Assembly (NCBI RefSeq): GCF_001439815.1
Contig: NZ_JYLM01000004.1
Span: forward strand, 186,001 to 250,000
DNA from: Pseudomonas orientalis
Lineage (GTDB): Bacteria; Pseudomonadota; Gammaproteobacteria; Pseudomonadales; Pseudomonadaceae
Length of the DNA stretch: 64,000 nucleotides
Reading direction: 5' to 3'
The translations under genes were made by a program, and so were the position numbers. Under the pieces are notes generated by a model. That model worked only from the letters and a program-made list of their open reading frames with translations, was not told where the DNA came from and made no database searches. Shown piece by piece: positions 44,445-52,879 of the stretch (position 1 is the stretch's first letter; each line of letters begins with the position of its first letter).

Positions 44445-44834
44445 ATGGACGACATCAATACCGTCGCAGTCGATTTACACGAAAAGCGCTACTCGGACTT
44501 CGACCTTCTTCGCATCGCCAAAGCAGTGAATCAAGACTACGACGGGCTGGTCACGGCCTACTTGGTGAATGCCCATATTCATTCGTGCAGTGCTGTTGGT
44601 GTGGTGTTCGGTCACATTTGCCCTGGGCCGTACCAACGATTTGCAGATGGTCGGCTGATTCGGACATCCGACATTCAGTCCGTAACGAAGGAAGGCAGGT
44701 TTTGGGTGATCAATACGGTCAACTCGAAGTACGTCATTGCGACGTTCAGGCGGGACGTCGGACGGCATAGCTTGCGTGAGTTCATGCGCATAGCGGGGGA
44801 CAGGTATCTGCCAACGCCTGATCGCCTTCAGTAG
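44445..44834 (+). CDS. Unknown protein, 129 aa
   Basis: A small soluble protein, MDDINTVAVDLHEKRYSDFDLLRIAKAVNQ. It contains NAHIHSCSAVGVVFGHICPGPYQRFADGRLIRTSDI, a part of a small beta fold, and no named family. It is nearly continuous with the preceding gene. Just after it lies a copy of the structured island repeat in minus orientation. Confidence 0.5.
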   Translation: MDDINTVAVDLHEKRYSDFDLLRIAKAVNQDYDGLVTAYLVNAHIHSCSAVGVVFGHICPGPYQRFADGRLIRTSDIQSVTKEGRFWVINTVNSKYVIATFRRDVGRHSLREFMRIAGDRYLPTPDRLQ

Positions 44835-44845
44835 TCGCTGATCGT

Positions 44846-44971
44846 TGTTTTGGGCTTGCCCCGCTTCGGGGACAGCTGTCATGAACCAATCCCGCTGTTG
44901 CGGGACTTGGCTCCTTCGGGCTTCCATCCTCAAATCTCCGGCCCTGCTAGGGCCTGCGTGCTCCGCTTGCA
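44846..44971 (-). repeat. Structured island repeat, copy D (inverted)
   Basis: On the minus strand it reads GCAAGCGGAGC...CAAGCCCAAAAC and folds into three hairpins: GGCCCT-AGC-AGGGCC, TCCCGC-AACA-GCGGGA inside a longer stem, and CCCC-GAAGC-GGGG. The sequence differs most from the other copies, but each change is matched on the other arm. It fills the 300-bp gap between the genes ending at 44834 and starting at 45131. Confidence 0.8.
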
Positions 44972-45130
44972 TTTCGCACGCCAATACAATGTTGTCTGCT
45001 CGATCCCAGAACCGTTGTCATTGAATCCGGTCTCCGAGGTTTTGAACACTTCTTCGGGAGCGGATAGTTATTGGACACTTTCAGCGATATCGTATGCTCG
45101 GTTCCCTATGCTTAGCCAAGGACGTGTGGC

Positions 45131-46003
45131 ATGCCGAAGATCAAACCACTGGATATGAAGCTAATCGACCTTCTTTTCGAGATGGAAGGAGGTTACGTGT
45201 TGGACTTCTCAGACCGCACCATGTCCCAGTTCTTCCTTGGAGAGCTGGAGATCGATATTGATGATCCGCTGTTCACTGCGGATGGCACATCCAAAGCTAG
45301 GCGCCTGCGGAGCTTCCTCAAGCTTGCCGACACACCGACTTGCGTGCGAGCGCTCAAAGCACTCTGGCAATATCGTCAGGCTGCGCTGGCCAACCAACAC
45401 AAAGATGAACCTGTGGTTAACGCCGAGGCGCGCTTCCTGACTTTGATTCAAGGCTTGGAGTCCGGCTCATCTGCCGACGTCATCAAGGGCGATCCGTTCG
45501 CAGCTGTGCGTCAGGTAAATGTTGATCAGGCGGCTCAGTTGAAGAGGGCCCTTTTAGACATTCATAAGCTCGCTCCTCAAGCACGTGGCTACGCATTCGA
45601 GACGTTCCTCCAGCAGCTGTTTGAGGCATCCAACCTCCAACCTCGCGCACCATTTCGGAATACGGGGGAACAGATAGATGGAAGCTTCCAATGCCGAGGG
45701 GACATCTACCTTGTTGAGGCGAAGTGGGTAGTGAACCCTGTTGGTGCAGGGGAGCTGCACATCTTTCAAGGCAAGATCAGCCAAAAGGCAGCTTGGACAC
45801 GAGGTGTTTTTATCAGTTACTACGGATTCACTCACGTTGGGCTGGAGGCATTCGGGCGCGGCAAGAGCCTGATATGCATTTCGGGAAAAGATATCAACGA
45901 TGCTTTAGAGAAGCACATACCATTCGCGGATGTAATCGACCGCAAAGTGCGGGCGGCTGCTGAGACAGGTTCAGTATTCGTACCTTTGGATAAATTGTTC
46001 TAA
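45131..46003 (+). CDS. Mrr-like PD-(D/E)XK restriction endonuclease
   Basis: 290 aa. The C-terminal part (about 150-260) carries the nuclease core: ARGYAFETFLQQLFE (Glu157 helix), EQIDGSFQ (Asp183) and YLVEAKW (Glu196-X-Lys198), followed by TRGVFISYYGFTH. The N-terminal half (1-145) is a helical domain of unknown kind, perhaps the DNA or trigger sensor. Type IV Mrr-like enzymes cut modified or foreign DNA. It is probably cotranscribed with the next gene, 42 bp downstream. Confidence 0.8.
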   Translation: MPKIKPLDMKLIDLLFEMEGGYVLDFSDRTMSQFFLGELEIDIDDPLFTADGTSKARRLRSFLKLADTPTCVRALKALWQYRQAALANQHKDEPVVNAEARFLTLIQGLESGSSADVIKGDPFAAVRQVNVDQAAQLKRALLDIHKLAPQARGYAFETFLQQLFEASNLQPRAPFRNTGEQIDGSFQCRGDIYLVEAKWVVNPVGAGELHIFQGKISQKAAWTRGVFISYYGFTHVGLEAFGRGKSLICISGKDINDALEKHIPFADVIDRKVRAAAETGSVFVPLDKLF

Positions 46004-46045
46004 GCCCATGCGGCAACGCTAAGGGAAACTTCATCAGGGGCTCCA

Positions 46046-47242
46046 ATGTACCTAACCATCATGAAGCCCGAAGTGCTTCAGGACGTTGCATCGCTCGGTC
46101 GTGGTCTTTGGATTGTAGAAGGCCCTGATGGCCCAGCGCTCGTGGTCAAAGCGGGCAAAGAATTTATCCTCGCCGCACGTGAGAAGCGCGAGCTGAAGTT
46201 CTATCTTGCACCATACGAGTCTGATGAGGCGCAAGGCTGGACGCTGTTGACGGCCTGCTTTGATGACCCGATTAGTCCGCTGACTATTAAAACACCCCTG
46301 ATGGGTAGCGATCCTTTTACAGAGGGACTGAAAAGTCTCCCTGACCGTTTCAGCGTCTGTTTTTTTGATGAACACAATCGCGAGCTTCTCAGCAGTACAG
46401 CGCACGCTAGCCTTGAAGGGCTCCGAAAGTATGCGAAGGATGTCAATCCCTTGGGGAAGGAGCACTGGCATCTCATGATGGAGCAAGCAGATGCCTGGTT
46501 CAGCTTTACGACTAGGGAAGATGACAGCCGAGCAGTAACGTTGACGCTCTTGGAGGATCTATTTCCAAGCGACTTCCTGATCACCGACCTCACTCGCCAA
46601 GGCTTCCAGGGTTCCAGAGGTTTCTCGAATACTCACCTTGAGCGACGGGAGCCAGGACACCTTCAGGAGCTGGATATCATCTATCTGCTCCAGCGTGCTT
46701 ACTCGGCAGAGCAAATCATCCATGGGCCAGTGAAAGTCTCGGACGGGGAAGAGCTGACAGATGCTGTTGTTTTGGGGACGGAGGTCACGCTGTTACTACA
46801 GGCTAAGGACAGCCCTAACACCGCTGAGATGATGGGGACAAAGCTTGAACGAAAGCGTAAGAAGGCCCTGAGTCAGTTGAAAGGAGGCCTATCGCAGCTA
46901 CGTGGCGCAGTTTCAACTATCGAGCGTGAGGGAAATCCCGCGCTGCGGCTTGTTGATGGAACTCCCCTCAAAATCGATCTTGCAGCACGTCCCCTTGTAG
47001 GAGTCGTGGTGGTAAAAGAGCTGTTTAGCGACACCTATGAAGAGTACGGGGCCATGATCTTGGATTTCATGGATGATGTAGGTGTTCGTGTGTTGGCATT
47101 TGATTACAACGAGTTCGAGGTTATGACGAGGCATTGCCCCTCAGAGCAGGCACTCCTTTCGGCATTCTGGCAAATTTCCGAGTGTGCGGTTGAACAGAGG
47201 ATCTATCCCAGACTTCGCTTCACTGAGCTTCCCCCACGCTGA
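46046..47242 (+). CDS. Unknown protein with a possible PD-(D/E)XK nuclease core
   Basis: 398 aa. Residues about 205-258 hold LQELDIIYLLQRAYS, then EELTDAVVLG (Asp239) and TLLLQAKDSPN (Gln252-X-Lys254). This order of helix with Glu, strand with Asp and strand with QXK is that of a PD-(D/E)XK nuclease. The first 200 residues and the last 140 have no named domain. Start ATG 46046 has AGGGG ten bases upstream. It follows a Mrr-like gene with 42 bp between them, so the two may form a pair. Confidence 0.55.
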   Translation: MYLTIMKPEVLQDVASLGRGLWIVEGPDGPALVVKAGKEFILAAREKRELKFYLAPYESDEAQGWTLLTACFDDPISPLTIKTPLMGSDPFTEGLKSLPDRFSVCFFDEHNRELLSSTAHASLEGLRKYAKDVNPLGKEHWHLMMEQADAWFSFTTREDDSRAVTLTLLEDLFPSDFLITDLTRQGFQGSRGFSNTHLERREPGHLQELDIIYLLQRAYSAEQIIHGPVKVSDGEELTDAVVLGTEVTLLLQAKDSPNTAEMMGTKLERKRKKALSQLKGGLSQLRGAVSTIEREGNPALRLVDGTPLKIDLAARPLVGVVVVKELFSDTYEEYGAMILDFMDDVGVRVLAFDYNEFEVMTRHCPSEQALLSAFWQISECAVEQRIYPRLRFTELPPR

Positions 47243-47400
47243 TTCACCACCATTTATGCGGAAGGCGCAGTGAGCAAAATCACCATGCGCGGGATTTCCA
47301 CTCAATGAAGGGTACCCCCAACGATCCCCTAGACTGGGCTAGAAGTTTAGACGTCACTTCACCGTCGTAAAGGTTAGCGATCCGCAACAGTACCCTGGCA

Positions 47401-47841
47401 TCACTGAGCAAACATGCTGGCAATAATCCTGGCGTCGAGCAGCGCGTGGTGAGGCAGCTCTTCACCCTCGCTAGTTGGAGAGAGGGTCGTTGCATCTGTA
47501 GGGAAATTACGAACGATTCTGGGCCAGCGTCCGTCGTAATAGACCAGATCGCAAAAAAGCTCCCAATCGTACTGGGGAGCATCCGTGACGATCTCGACCT
47601 CCTTTTTGAACGACGTCAGAAACCTGAGCAGCGATATCCTGGCTCCAAAAATGGGCAGCGCGTAGCTACCACCCCACAGCTGCGGAAGCACGATTTCCTT
47701 TACGAAATCACTGCAGTCTTCTTCTTCCCAAGTATCGAGCAATTCCACGTAGAATTCGCGCCCATCCTCAGCTACCAGTGCGAGTGATATCAGCTTCGCT
47801 GCTGCTGATAGACGGGTAAATTCGCAATCAAGAAAGACCAT
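47401..47841 (-). CDS. DEDDh 3'-5' exonuclease (Rv2179c-like)
   Basis: About 146 aa from ATG 47841 (MVFLDCEFT). The DEDD residues are visible: FLDCEFT (Asp, Glu), DAPQYDWELF (Asp) and HHALLDAR (His and Asp). Small exonucleases of this type degrade RNA from the 3' end. It is divergent from the unknown gene at 47862, with the two starts about 20 bp apart, and convergent with the gene ending at 47242. Confidence 0.82.
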   Translation of the reverse strand: MVFLDCEFTRLSAAAKLISLALVAEDGREFYVELLDTWEEEDCSDFVKEIVLPQLWGGSYALPIFGARISLLRFLTSFKKEVEIVTDAPQYDWELFCDLVYYDGRWPRIVRNFPTDATTLSPTSEGEELPHHALLDARIIASMFAQ

Positions 47842-47861
47842 CACGTTGGTAGAACTCCACA

Positions 47862-48227
47862 ATGGCTAGGGCTCGCCTGGATATGGCGCAGGAAGGTCAG
47901 CTATGGGAAATGGCCCTCGAACACCTTGGCTCAGACGGACTCCTCCAAGCGGTCATAGAAATGTGGAGCCGCGCCGCCCCTCCACCCAGACCATTGGTTG
48001 AACACCTGTCCACCAATGAGGAGAGTCAGGACGTCTTGAGGATACTGAAAATTGCCCAGCAGCGGGTAGGTGCCATCGTGCCAGGTCGAACGCCTGATGC
48101 AGGCACAGTCACGCTATACGCTCGTCACGCTAGCAACTTAGTTGATGGGCTCATTACACTGCTGCCAAAGGCGAAGCTTTCGCAAGCCTTACGAGGGTCT
48201 TGTCTTGAAATCGAACTGGGGATTTGA
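47862..48227 (+). CDS. Unknown small helical protein, 121 aa
   Basis: Starts MARARLDMAQEGQLWEMALEHLG; mostly helical with a long leucine-rich end (ASNLVDGLITLLPKAKLSQALRG). No known domain. It is divergent from the exonuclease gene and probably shares its promoter region. The following gene starts 84 bp after it. Confidence 0.5.
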   Translation: MARARLDMAQEGQLWEMALEHLGSDGLLQAVIEMWSRAAPPPRPLVEHLSTNEESQDVLRILKIAQQRVGAIVPGRTPDAGTVTLYARHASNLVDGLITLLPKAKLSQALRGSCLEIELGI

Positions 48228-48310
48228 CGTCCGCACAGGCTCCACGCACACCAGTCAGCAACAATCTTATTAAAACTTGCCCAGCGAAATGCGTCCCTTT
48301 GAGATGTTCT

Positions 48311-48646
48311 ATGAAATCTGATTTAACTGAAGAAGAAATGCGTCATGCCCTTTTCGGCACACCTCAGCCAGAGGAGCAAGTTTCTACGACGCTAGTGCCT
48401 GAGCCTGTGGAAGAAGTTGTGCTCGCCAAACCGCTTGTCGCTCCAGCAGCGAAGAAGAAAGTGGCAAAAGCATTTACGCCTAGGCTGAAGGTCACGCTTC
48501 GGGTTGGAAACGAATTCGAGGGGAAGATGCATGAGTTTATCCACGAGGCCGACACGTTAAGCTCGTTGCTTGCTGAGCAGGAGGCTGTGAAGGCTGCTAG
48601 GAAGAAGTACAGGTATGTGGAGGTGGTCTCGGTCAAGTCGATGTAA
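48311..48646 (+). CDS. Unknown small protein, 111 aa
   Basis: MKSDLTEEEMRHALFGTPQPEEQV at the start, then a Lys/Ala-rich linker (AKPLVAPAAKKKVAKAF) and a small domain with KVTLRVGNEFEGKMHEFIHEADTLSSLL. Similar small proteins start with the same motif in Pseudomonas integrative elements. The ATG at 48311 follows TTGAGATG. The stop codon is followed at once by a run of eleven C. Confidence 0.55.
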   Translation: MKSDLTEEEMRHALFGTPQPEEQVSTTLVPEPVEEVVLAKPLVAPAAKKKVAKAFTPRLKVTLRVGNEFEGKMHEFIHEADTLSSLLAEQEAVKAARKKYRYVEVVSVKSM

Positions 48647-48657
48647 CCCCCCCCCCC
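48647..48657. repeat. Homopolymer of eleven C
   Basis: Eleven consecutive C immediately after the stop codon TAA (48644-48646). Such a tract can vary in length or be an assembly uncertainty. The region from here to 48867 holds nothing else I can support. Confidence 0.9.
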
Positions 48658-48867
48658 GCCCAAGCCGGGTAGATGGTTAGCCATACCAGAGGCCGTATGC
48701 ATGGGCAGGCATGCTGGCCCTAATGGATTTCCTCCTCACGTCCGCATGTTTCGCTTGATCGAGGTTCCCGCGTAGAAACCTTGAACGACCGCAGCGATGA
48801 TTGCCGTACGATCCGTTGCAGTCGTTCAAAGTGTTGAAAAAACAAAGGCATTTAACTACGGTAATAC

Positions 48868-49560
48868 TTACTTGAATTTAAAGGTTTTAAGAGCTGAAGC
48901 GTAGCTGTCGCGAAATCCTTTGGAAATAGGGGTGTCGGGGATGATTTCCAGCATTGCTGCTATTGCATTCACTACCGTAACCCTTGCCCAGTTCACAACC
49001 TTTTCAGTATCAAGCATGTAAATCCACGAAGTGTGGTGGCTTTCGTCTTCAAGGACATTAAGTCGTTTAAGCTCGCTAAGAACCCACGGGTGTTCGGAGA
49101 CATTACCGTCCGCGTCCAGCTCGATTTCATCTGATTTCATGTGAACGAGTTTATTTCTTAGAGTTATTAATCGCTTCAAATTTTTGTAGTCTTCATCTTC
49201 TCCCTTTTTCCAGTTTTTGTTCAAGCTCTTTATGACTGTCTCATACTTATCAATAAGTCGATCTTTCTCGATTCTATTTATCAAGTCTTCCAGTTCGCGC
49301 TCGCTTGGCTGGAGGTACTCCATGTGGCCGTTAATGAAAAGTCCACCCCCGGCGTATTTTGTTTGAGGATTCATGTTGAATAGTGTACTTGGGGATGAGT
49401 ACGGACGCAGCTTGGCAACGGACTGGTAGTAGCTTTTTAGATCCTCAAGAAAAACCTCTGCAGCCATCGTGCACAATGCAACATGCACGGTGCCATCTAA
49501 ATATCCAATCTTTTCTGATTTTTCTAAAAAGATAATTCCATGAAATGGTAGGGACTTCAA
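48868..49560 (-). CDS. HEPN-like protein, 230 aa
   Basis: MKSLPFHGIIFLEKSEKIGYLDGTV is the start. The middle has a long charged helical section and the motif LITLRNKLVHMKS, with Arg-Asn-(X)-His as in HEPN RNase active sites. Base composition is AT-rich compared with neighbours, a sign of separate origin. It lacks a recognised MNT antitoxin partner next to it. Confidence 0.55.
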   Translation of the reverse strand: MKSLPFHGIIFLEKSEKIGYLDGTVHVALCTMAAEVFLEDLKSYYQSVAKLRPYSSPSTLFNMNPQTKYAGGGLFINGHMEYLQPSERELEDLINRIEKDRLIDKYETVIKSLNKNWKKGEDEDYKNLKRLITLRNKLVHMKSDEIELDADGNVSEHPWVLSELKRLNVLEDESHHTSWIYMLDTEKVVNWARVTVVNAIAAMLEIIPDTPISKGFRDSYASALKTFKFK

Positions 49561-49789
49561 ATTATAATCCTTTATCTGATTTTTGATTTTTCATCGTATG
49601 AAGCACACTTACATTTTACCATTCTCACGAAGCATACTGTGAACGAAGGCAAAACAATCGAATGTTTCAAGGGTCGAAATTGAGCCACGCCGGTTTTCCT
49701 TGAAACGGTGCAGCAGAGGCTCTGCGCGTCGGTGGGGGAACGTTACCGTCGTCGCGGCGACTCCTTCGTGGTGTACATCTCCAGCGCAA
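49561..49789. other. AT-rich intergenic region then repeat
   Basis: The first 60 bases are AT-rich and probably hold the promoter of the minus-strand HEPN-like gene. The rest has no gene I can support and leads into structured repeat copy A. With that repeat it makes a gap of about 375 bases between genes. Confidence 0.5.
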
Positions 49790-49955
49790 ACGGAGCGCGC
49801 CGGCCACGCGACGGGCCACAAGCTTGAGGATGAAAGCCCGCAGGGCCAAAACTTGGCGCAGCCAGGGTTTGGTTCACGCCAGCCATGCCCCTAAGGGGTC
49901 AAGCCCAAAACGGATCTACCGAAGTAGCCATCCAGCTAAGAGACAGGATAGTCGC
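49790..49955 (+). repeat. Structured island repeat, copy A
   Basis: Starts GCGCAAACGGAGCGCGCCGG and ends near CATCCAGCTAAGAGACA. It keeps the three hairpins: a short GGCC...GGCC stem, a long CCAAAACTTGGC-GCA-GCCAGGGTTTGG stem and CCCC-TAA-GGGG. Its right end overlaps the 3' end of the sirtuin gene (minus strand). Confidence 0.8.
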
Positions 49956-50703
49956 CAAAGGCTTCGCGAAGCAGGCTCTGCATCATCACCGAGGCAGGGC
50001 CTACGAGAAAGTGCTCCTGACCGCTGATATCGAACCGCGCAGGATTAACGTGAGCAACGGTCGCCCCATGGCCCAGTGCACGTAGCGGTAGCTCAGCAGC
50101 TGGGTAAACAATCCCGGAAGTACCAATCGAGAGGAAGACATCGCATTCCTCTGCGGCTGCGAGACCTGCGTTCCATGCGCTTTCGGGCAGCATCTCGCCA
50201 AACCATACAACGCCAGGCCTCACATACCCATTGCACGCACTGCATCTCAGCGGCTCAATCCGACTCCCATACTCAGGCAAGGCGTCAGACGTGAGAGGTA
50301 GGGTATACGGCTGCCCACAATCGATGCACCGAGGCGAATGCAGGCTGCCATGTAGATGAATCACATCCTGGCTGCCAGCGCGCTCGTGAAGGTCATCAAC
50401 ATTTTGAGTGATCACCGTGAGATTGGGCACATGCCTGGCGAGCTCGGCGATAGCGAGATGCGCTCCATTCGGCTTCGCCTGCCCAACCTTCTGCCGACGC
50501 CACTCGTACCACCCCCAACACAAGGCAGGATCGGCTCTGAATGCTTCGCAGGTGGCGAGTTGAGCAGGATCGAAGCGCTCCCATAGTCCCGTCAATGCGT
50601 CTCTGAAAGTCGGGATGCCGCTCTCAGCTGATGCACCAGCACCCGTGAAGACAACAACATGCCGAGCCTCCCTGAATTGGTGAGCTAATGTGCTAGTAGT
50701 CAT
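49936..50703 (-). CDS. Sir2-family NAD-dependent protein deacylase
   Basis: A 255-aa sirtuin. NAD-binding motifs are FTGAGASAESGIPTFR and VITQNVDDLHERAG, the catalytic His is in LHGSLHS, a zinc site is made by CIDCGQ and CSACNG, and GTSGIVYPAAELP is the class mark. This is a CobB-like class III deacylase rather than the longer ThsA-type defence SIR2. It removes acyl groups from lysines using NAD+. In the island it may be an accessory rather than the host CobB. Good motifs throughout, so it should be active. Confidence 0.92.
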   Translation of the reverse strand: MTTSTLAHQFREARHVVVFTGAGASAESGIPTFRDALTGLWERFDPAQLATCEAFRADPALCWGWYEWRRQKVGQAKPNGAHLAIAELARHVPNLTVITQNVDDLHERAGSQDVIHLHGSLHSPRCIDCGQPYTLPLTSDALPEYGSRIEPLRCSACNGYVRPGVVWFGEMLPESAWNAGLAAAEECDVFLSIGTSGIVYPAAELPLRALGHGATVAHVNPARFDISGQEHFLVGPASVMMQSLLREAFGDYPVS

Positions 50704-50983
50704 GAGCAGTCCTTGGAGCCGAATTTCAGTTGAGAGCTAGCATTATAGGGGCGTTGGGTTCCCGCTGGGCTGTCTGGACGGGCAACTATAAACCTAGCTG
50801 CCCCCACCGGATCCTCCCCGCCTCCAGATACGTGATAGTGATCGCTTATCCATTAAAATTTGACACTTTCCCCTGTCAAAAAGCCGACTCCTGGAATGCA
50901 CAAATTTTGCAACAGATATCAGTTGTAGGTGATTCGATTACTCTGCTAAAACGGTTCCTGCTGGGTGTTACCACCCAGGTGCT

Positions 50984-51326
50984 CTTTAAACATGACTAAA
51001 ATTCGGGCTTGCGGTTGTTGACCAGGAAACTGGTCGCCTTGGTGTTCTCCTTGGCTTTCTTCGCCGCGCAGGTTGTTGCTGCCCATCGCTCCTCAGTGCT
51101 TAGCGCCTAGAGCAATCCCAAAGGTGATCCAAGGGGTTGTCTCTGATCGTTGATACGTTGAGGCGAAAAGTGATGTGGCGGTAACGCGGCGGACGGCTTA
51201 TCAAGGGACTTGATAAGCAGAACTGTGGTTTGTAGTGGCATCTTCAGCGTTCCTTTCGGCCCGGAATGCTTGGCGGCGGGGCAATTTCGCCTGTCGTTGG
51301 GAACATCAGTCATGATTAGTTTAAAG
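50984..51326 (+). ncRNA. Candidate retron msr-msd region
   Basis: A structured stretch directly upstream of a retron-like reverse transcriptase. CTTTAAACATGACT at 50984-50997 is complementary to AGTCATG...TTTAAAG at 51308-51326 (5-base bulge), which fits a1/a2 ends. Inside are GACCAG-GAAA-CTGGTC (51020-51035), a perfect 10-bp hairpin GCTTATCAAG-GGA-CTTGATAAGC (51196-51218), and AGCGTTCC...GGAATGCT near 51246-51270. The span of 343 bases is longer than usual for a retron RNA, so the limits are tentative. Confidence 0.35.
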
Positions 51327-51566
51327 AACCTGGCGCGCCGCAAGGCTCGTCAGTCTATGCACAGCAGTGAAGATGCTCGTGTCACCGAGCCAGCTCCATC
51401 TCAAAGCTCTAAATCGGGGCGGATTGCGTGGATAAAGGCGAAGGCAGTAATGCTGCTCAAGTGGATCGCACGTATTCGTCTATGCATCTGGTTATGGGGG
51501 AAGGCTGTTGAGGGGTGGGATTTTGTCGAGACTGTGGTAATTCCATTTATTGAGAACCTCCTATGA
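51312..51566 (+). CDS. Small basic/hydrophobic protein before the reverse transcriptase
   Basis: 84 aa, MISLKNLARRKARQSMHSSE. The first 45 residues are basic and polar; residues about 45-84 are hydrophobic with aromatic positions (VMLLKWIARIRLCIWLWGKAV). This could be a membrane or membrane-active segment. It sits between the candidate msr-msd and the reverse transcriptase, in the same frame as the latter and separated by a stop. Some retron types have a small accessory ORF in this place; which type this is cannot be decided here. Confidence 0.55.
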   Translation: MISLKNLARRKARQSMHSSEDARVTEPAPSQSSKSGRIAWIKAKAVMLLKWIARIRLCIWLWGKAVEGWDFVETVVIPFIENLL

Positions 51567-51632
51567 CACAACAAACCACATCATTCGAATTCAGAGGTAC
51601 CGGTTCTTCGGAGCCGGCACATCGTCGGAAGC

Positions 51633-52754
51633 TTGGACATGGATGCCCCGTTCTATCCGCACAGCTCCATCAACAGTATCAAAGCCTTGGCACGTGCTCT
51701 TGGAGAGCCTGCTGAAAGACTTCTTGCGCTAGCCCAGCGTAGCTCCCGCCTTTATCGCTACGTGCCCCAAACAAAAAAAGACGGCATAACGCCCCGGCAC
51801 ACTTATGATGCCCATGAGCCGCTGAAGACCATTCAGCGTAAGATCGTGGATCGGGTGCTCAGCAAGGTCACGTACCCTGAATACCTGCACGGCGGCATCA
51901 GAGATCCCAAACTCCCTCGCAGCATCTACTCAAACGCTCGGATTCATATCGGCGCCAAAACAGTTATCCTCCAAGACATCGCTGATTTCTTCCCATCGAT
52001 CACCACCGAGCACATCCAGCGCTTATTCGTGGGCCTGTTTCGCTTTTCCGCAGACGTAGCCTCCCTGCTTGCGAGCCTAGTTACTCGGGAGGGGCAGGTT
52101 CCGCAGGGTGCGAGCACAAGTAGCTACCTGGCAAACCTGGTTTTCTGGGACATTGAGCCGGCGCTGGTCACTCGTTTTAAAGCTCAGGGAATGGCGTATT
52201 CGCGCTTCGCAGATGACATCACTGTGTCGAGCAAAACTCGTATAGCTTCAGCCGCTACGACCCAAGTTATTGCCTCGGTCACATGGATGCTCGGACAAAA
52301 AGGCTGCCTGCAGAAGCGGAGCAAGCTGCATGTTCGTAAGCGTGGGCAAGCATTGATTACTGGAGAGAAAGCCGAGGCCGTCACTGTGACCGGATTGGTG
52401 GTGAACGGGCCGATACCGGCGCTTCCCAAAAAAGCCCGGCTGGCTATCCGTTCTGCCGTAAAACAGCTGGAGGATCGCGTCAGAGGTAATTCAGGTCAGC
52501 TATCCGCTGAGGATGATAAGGAAGTGCGTCGAGTGATGGGGCGCATAGGCAGGTTGATTGCTTGCGGGCATCCAGAAGGGCCGCGTCTGAAAGCTCGTGT
52601 GCGAGTGCTCCTGGCGCGTACACCACTGTTTAAACGCTATGCGGCTGGTGTCGAGATTCAGCCTCTAGTGGTTGCGGATACCCCCTTAGGCTTGAATGCG
52701 GTGGCTAACACCTTGCCACATGGGCAGCGAGAATTGCCATGGTATACCGAATAA
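51633..52754 (+). CDS. Retron-type reverse transcriptase
   Basis: 373 aa from TTG 51633 (ATG 51639 is two codons later). RT motifs are in order: IHIGAKTVILQDIADFFPSIT (residues 104-124), VPQGASTSSYLANLV (157-170), the catalytic core YSRFADDITVSS (FADD at 192-195) and VTGLVVNG (about 253), a retron hallmark. The expected role is making msDNA from the msr-msd RNA as part of phage defence. The companion is probably the 84-aa upstream protein. Group II intron maturase and Abi RT are less likely because of the VTG motif and short length. Confidence 0.82.
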   Translation: MDMDAPFYPHSSINSIKALARALGEPAERLLALAQRSSRLYRYVPQTKKDGITPRHTYDAHEPLKTIQRKIVDRVLSKVTYPEYLHGGIRDPKLPRSIYSNARIHIGAKTVILQDIADFFPSITTEHIQRLFVGLFRFSADVASLLASLVTREGQVPQGASTSSYLANLVFWDIEPALVTRFKAQGMAYSRFADDITVSSKTRIASAATTQVIASVTWMLGQKGCLQKRSKLHVRKRGQALITGEKAEAVTVTGLVVNGPIPALPKKARLAIRSAVKQLEDRVRGNSGQLSAEDDKEVRRVMGRIGRLIACGHPEGPRLKARVRVLLARTPLFKRYAAGVEIQPLVVADTPLGLNAVANTLPHGQRELPWYTE

Positions 52755-52879
52755 GTGACCAACGACCTTCGGGAGGTGGAAGAAACTGCCCTTCCAAAAG
52801 TAAATTAGAACTCACATGGTTCCACCTTTGATTAGAGTAAAGCTACCTACGCTGCCAGGTGGAGTGCGCTCAAAACTTT

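Noticed and set aside
49936..50703. Sirtuin as a Thoeris- or DSR-type defence SIR2
   Set aside because: It is short, has the zinc cysteines and all deacylase motifs of CobB-like enzymes, and no TIR or helical effector is fused or adjacent.
50730..50999. 89-residue plus-strand open frame before the retron-like region
   Set aside because: No ribosome site, odd composition, and it overlaps the sequence forming the candidate RNA structure.
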